DNA of 5,800 nt from Roseovarius sp. (GTDB taxonomy: Bacteria > Pseudomonadota > Alphaproteobacteria > Rhodobacterales > Rhodobacteraceae), in the NCBI GenBank assembly GCA_023260815.1, contig JALQUE010000048.1:1-5800 (forward strand), in the 5' to 3' direction. Within the stretch, counting starts at the first letter, position 1, and each line of letters starts with the position of its first letter. The translations under genes were made by a program, and so were the position numbers. Shown in pieces: positions 5,358 through 5,800 of the stretch. The notes beneath the pieces are model-generated. The model saw only the letters and a list, made by a program, of their open reading frames with translations. It made no database searches and was not told where the DNA came from.

Positions 5358-5800
5358 ATGAGCGAGAAAAAGATCAATCCGTTGGTGAAGACTGGCCTTG
5401 AACTGGGGCCGATCATCGCGTTTTTCGCAGCGTATCTGATGCTCAAGGACCGGATCTTTACCTTCGGTGGAACCGAGTATGATGGATTTATCGTGGTCAC
5501 GGCAGGGTTCATTCCGGTGTTTCTGCTGGCGATGGGCGTGCTGTGGTGGCTGACCGGGCATCTGTCGCGGATGCAGGTGGTGACCGCGGTGCTGATCATC
5601 GTCTTCGGGGGCATGAGCGTGTGGTTCAACGATCCGCGATTCTTCAAGATGAAGCCCACGATCATCTATCTGATCTTTGCCGGGGTTCTGGGGGCCGGGC
5701 TGCTGCGCGGTCAGTCATGGCTGCAATACGTGATGGATGGCATGATGCCGCTCACCCATGAAGGCTGGATGATCCTGACCCGTCGTCTGGCGGCATTTTT
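5358..5800 (+). CDS. ispZ: Inner-membrane septation protein IspZ/YciB family, N-terminal part (3' end outside window)
   Basis: The visible 147 codons begin MSEKKINPLVKTGLELGP and continue with several hydrophobic segments: IIAFFAAYLML, a long one around GFIVVTAGFIPVFLLAMGVLWWL, then VVTAVLIIVFGGMSVWF and TIIYLIFAGVLGAGLL. The segment FNDPRFFKMKPTIIYLIFA is the conserved family core, followed by the characteristic WM/LTRR region (EGWMILTRR). Proteins of this family are multi-pass inner-membrane proteins. In Shigella, ispZ mutants show defects in septation and intercellular spread, and E. coli YciB is tied to envelope integrity and division-complex interactions. The usual length is about 180-200 residues, so roughly the last quarter lies beyond the right edge. 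It is transcribed away from the mgtC-like gene. Confidence 0.93.
   Translation, partial: MSEKKINPLVKTGLELGPIIAFFAAYLMLKDRIFTFGGTEYDGFIVVTAGFIPVFLLAMGVLWWLTGHLSRMQVVTAVLIIVFGGMSVWFNDPRFFKMKPTIIYLIFAGVLGAGLLRGQSWLQYVMDGMMPLTHEGWMILTRRLAAF

Noticed and set aside
4403..5665. 420-codon minus-strand open frame spanning the mgtC-like gene in another frame
   Set aside because: It overlaps three better-supported regions (the ftsY 3' end, the mgtC-like gene and ispZ). The product is Arg-rich and low-complexity, as expected of a shadow frame.

Overview
This GC-rich window looks like chromosomal DNA from an alphaproteobacterium, most likely of the Rhodobacterales/Roseobacter group. That placement is inferred from protein character: the fused formate-dehydrogenase-type flavoprotein, the FtsY with a proline/glutamate-rich A domain, the ExoVII large subunit ending in QGSLF, and the IspZ/YciB sequence. 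I saw no mobile element, CRISPR array, tRNA or rRNA. The genes are mostly housekeeping or core-metabolic.

Layout from left to right: (1) bases 2-817, plus strand, the C-terminal 271 residues of the exonuclease VII large subunit (xseA), cut by the window edge. (2) bases 918-1316, minus strand, a small predicted secreted cysteine-containing protein of unknown function, convergent with xseA. (3) a 175-base divergent intergenic region carrying short inverted and direct repeats. (4) bases 1492-3177, plus strand, a 561-residue NuoE+NuoF fusion resembling the NADH-handling beta subunit of soluble NAD-dependent formate dehydrogenase (FdsB type). No alpha subunit lies beside it in this window. (5) bases 3247-4598, plus strand, ftsY, the signal recognition particle receptor, whose reading frame is broken inside the GTP-binding P-loop near base 4009 by an apparent 4-base deletion. 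(6) bases 4600-5112, minus strand, an MgtC/SapB-family membrane protein whose stop codon is one base from that of ftsY. (7) a 245-base divergent intergenic region with a nested inverted repeat. (8) bases 5358-5800, plus strand, ispZ/yciB, an inner-membrane protein linked to septation and envelope integrity, cut by the right edge.

The genes do not form one pathway. The strand pattern (+ - + + - +) gives at most one possible two-gene operon, the fdsB-like gene and ftsY, separated by 69 bases. FtsY, IspZ and the MgtC-like protein all act at the inner membrane, but nothing here shows that they work together.

The most notable observation is the ftsY frame break: both halves are otherwise well conserved and only the P-loop is damaged. 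Because ftsY is normally essential, a sequencing or assembly error is the first explanation to exclude. I found no convincing undescribed multi-gene system.
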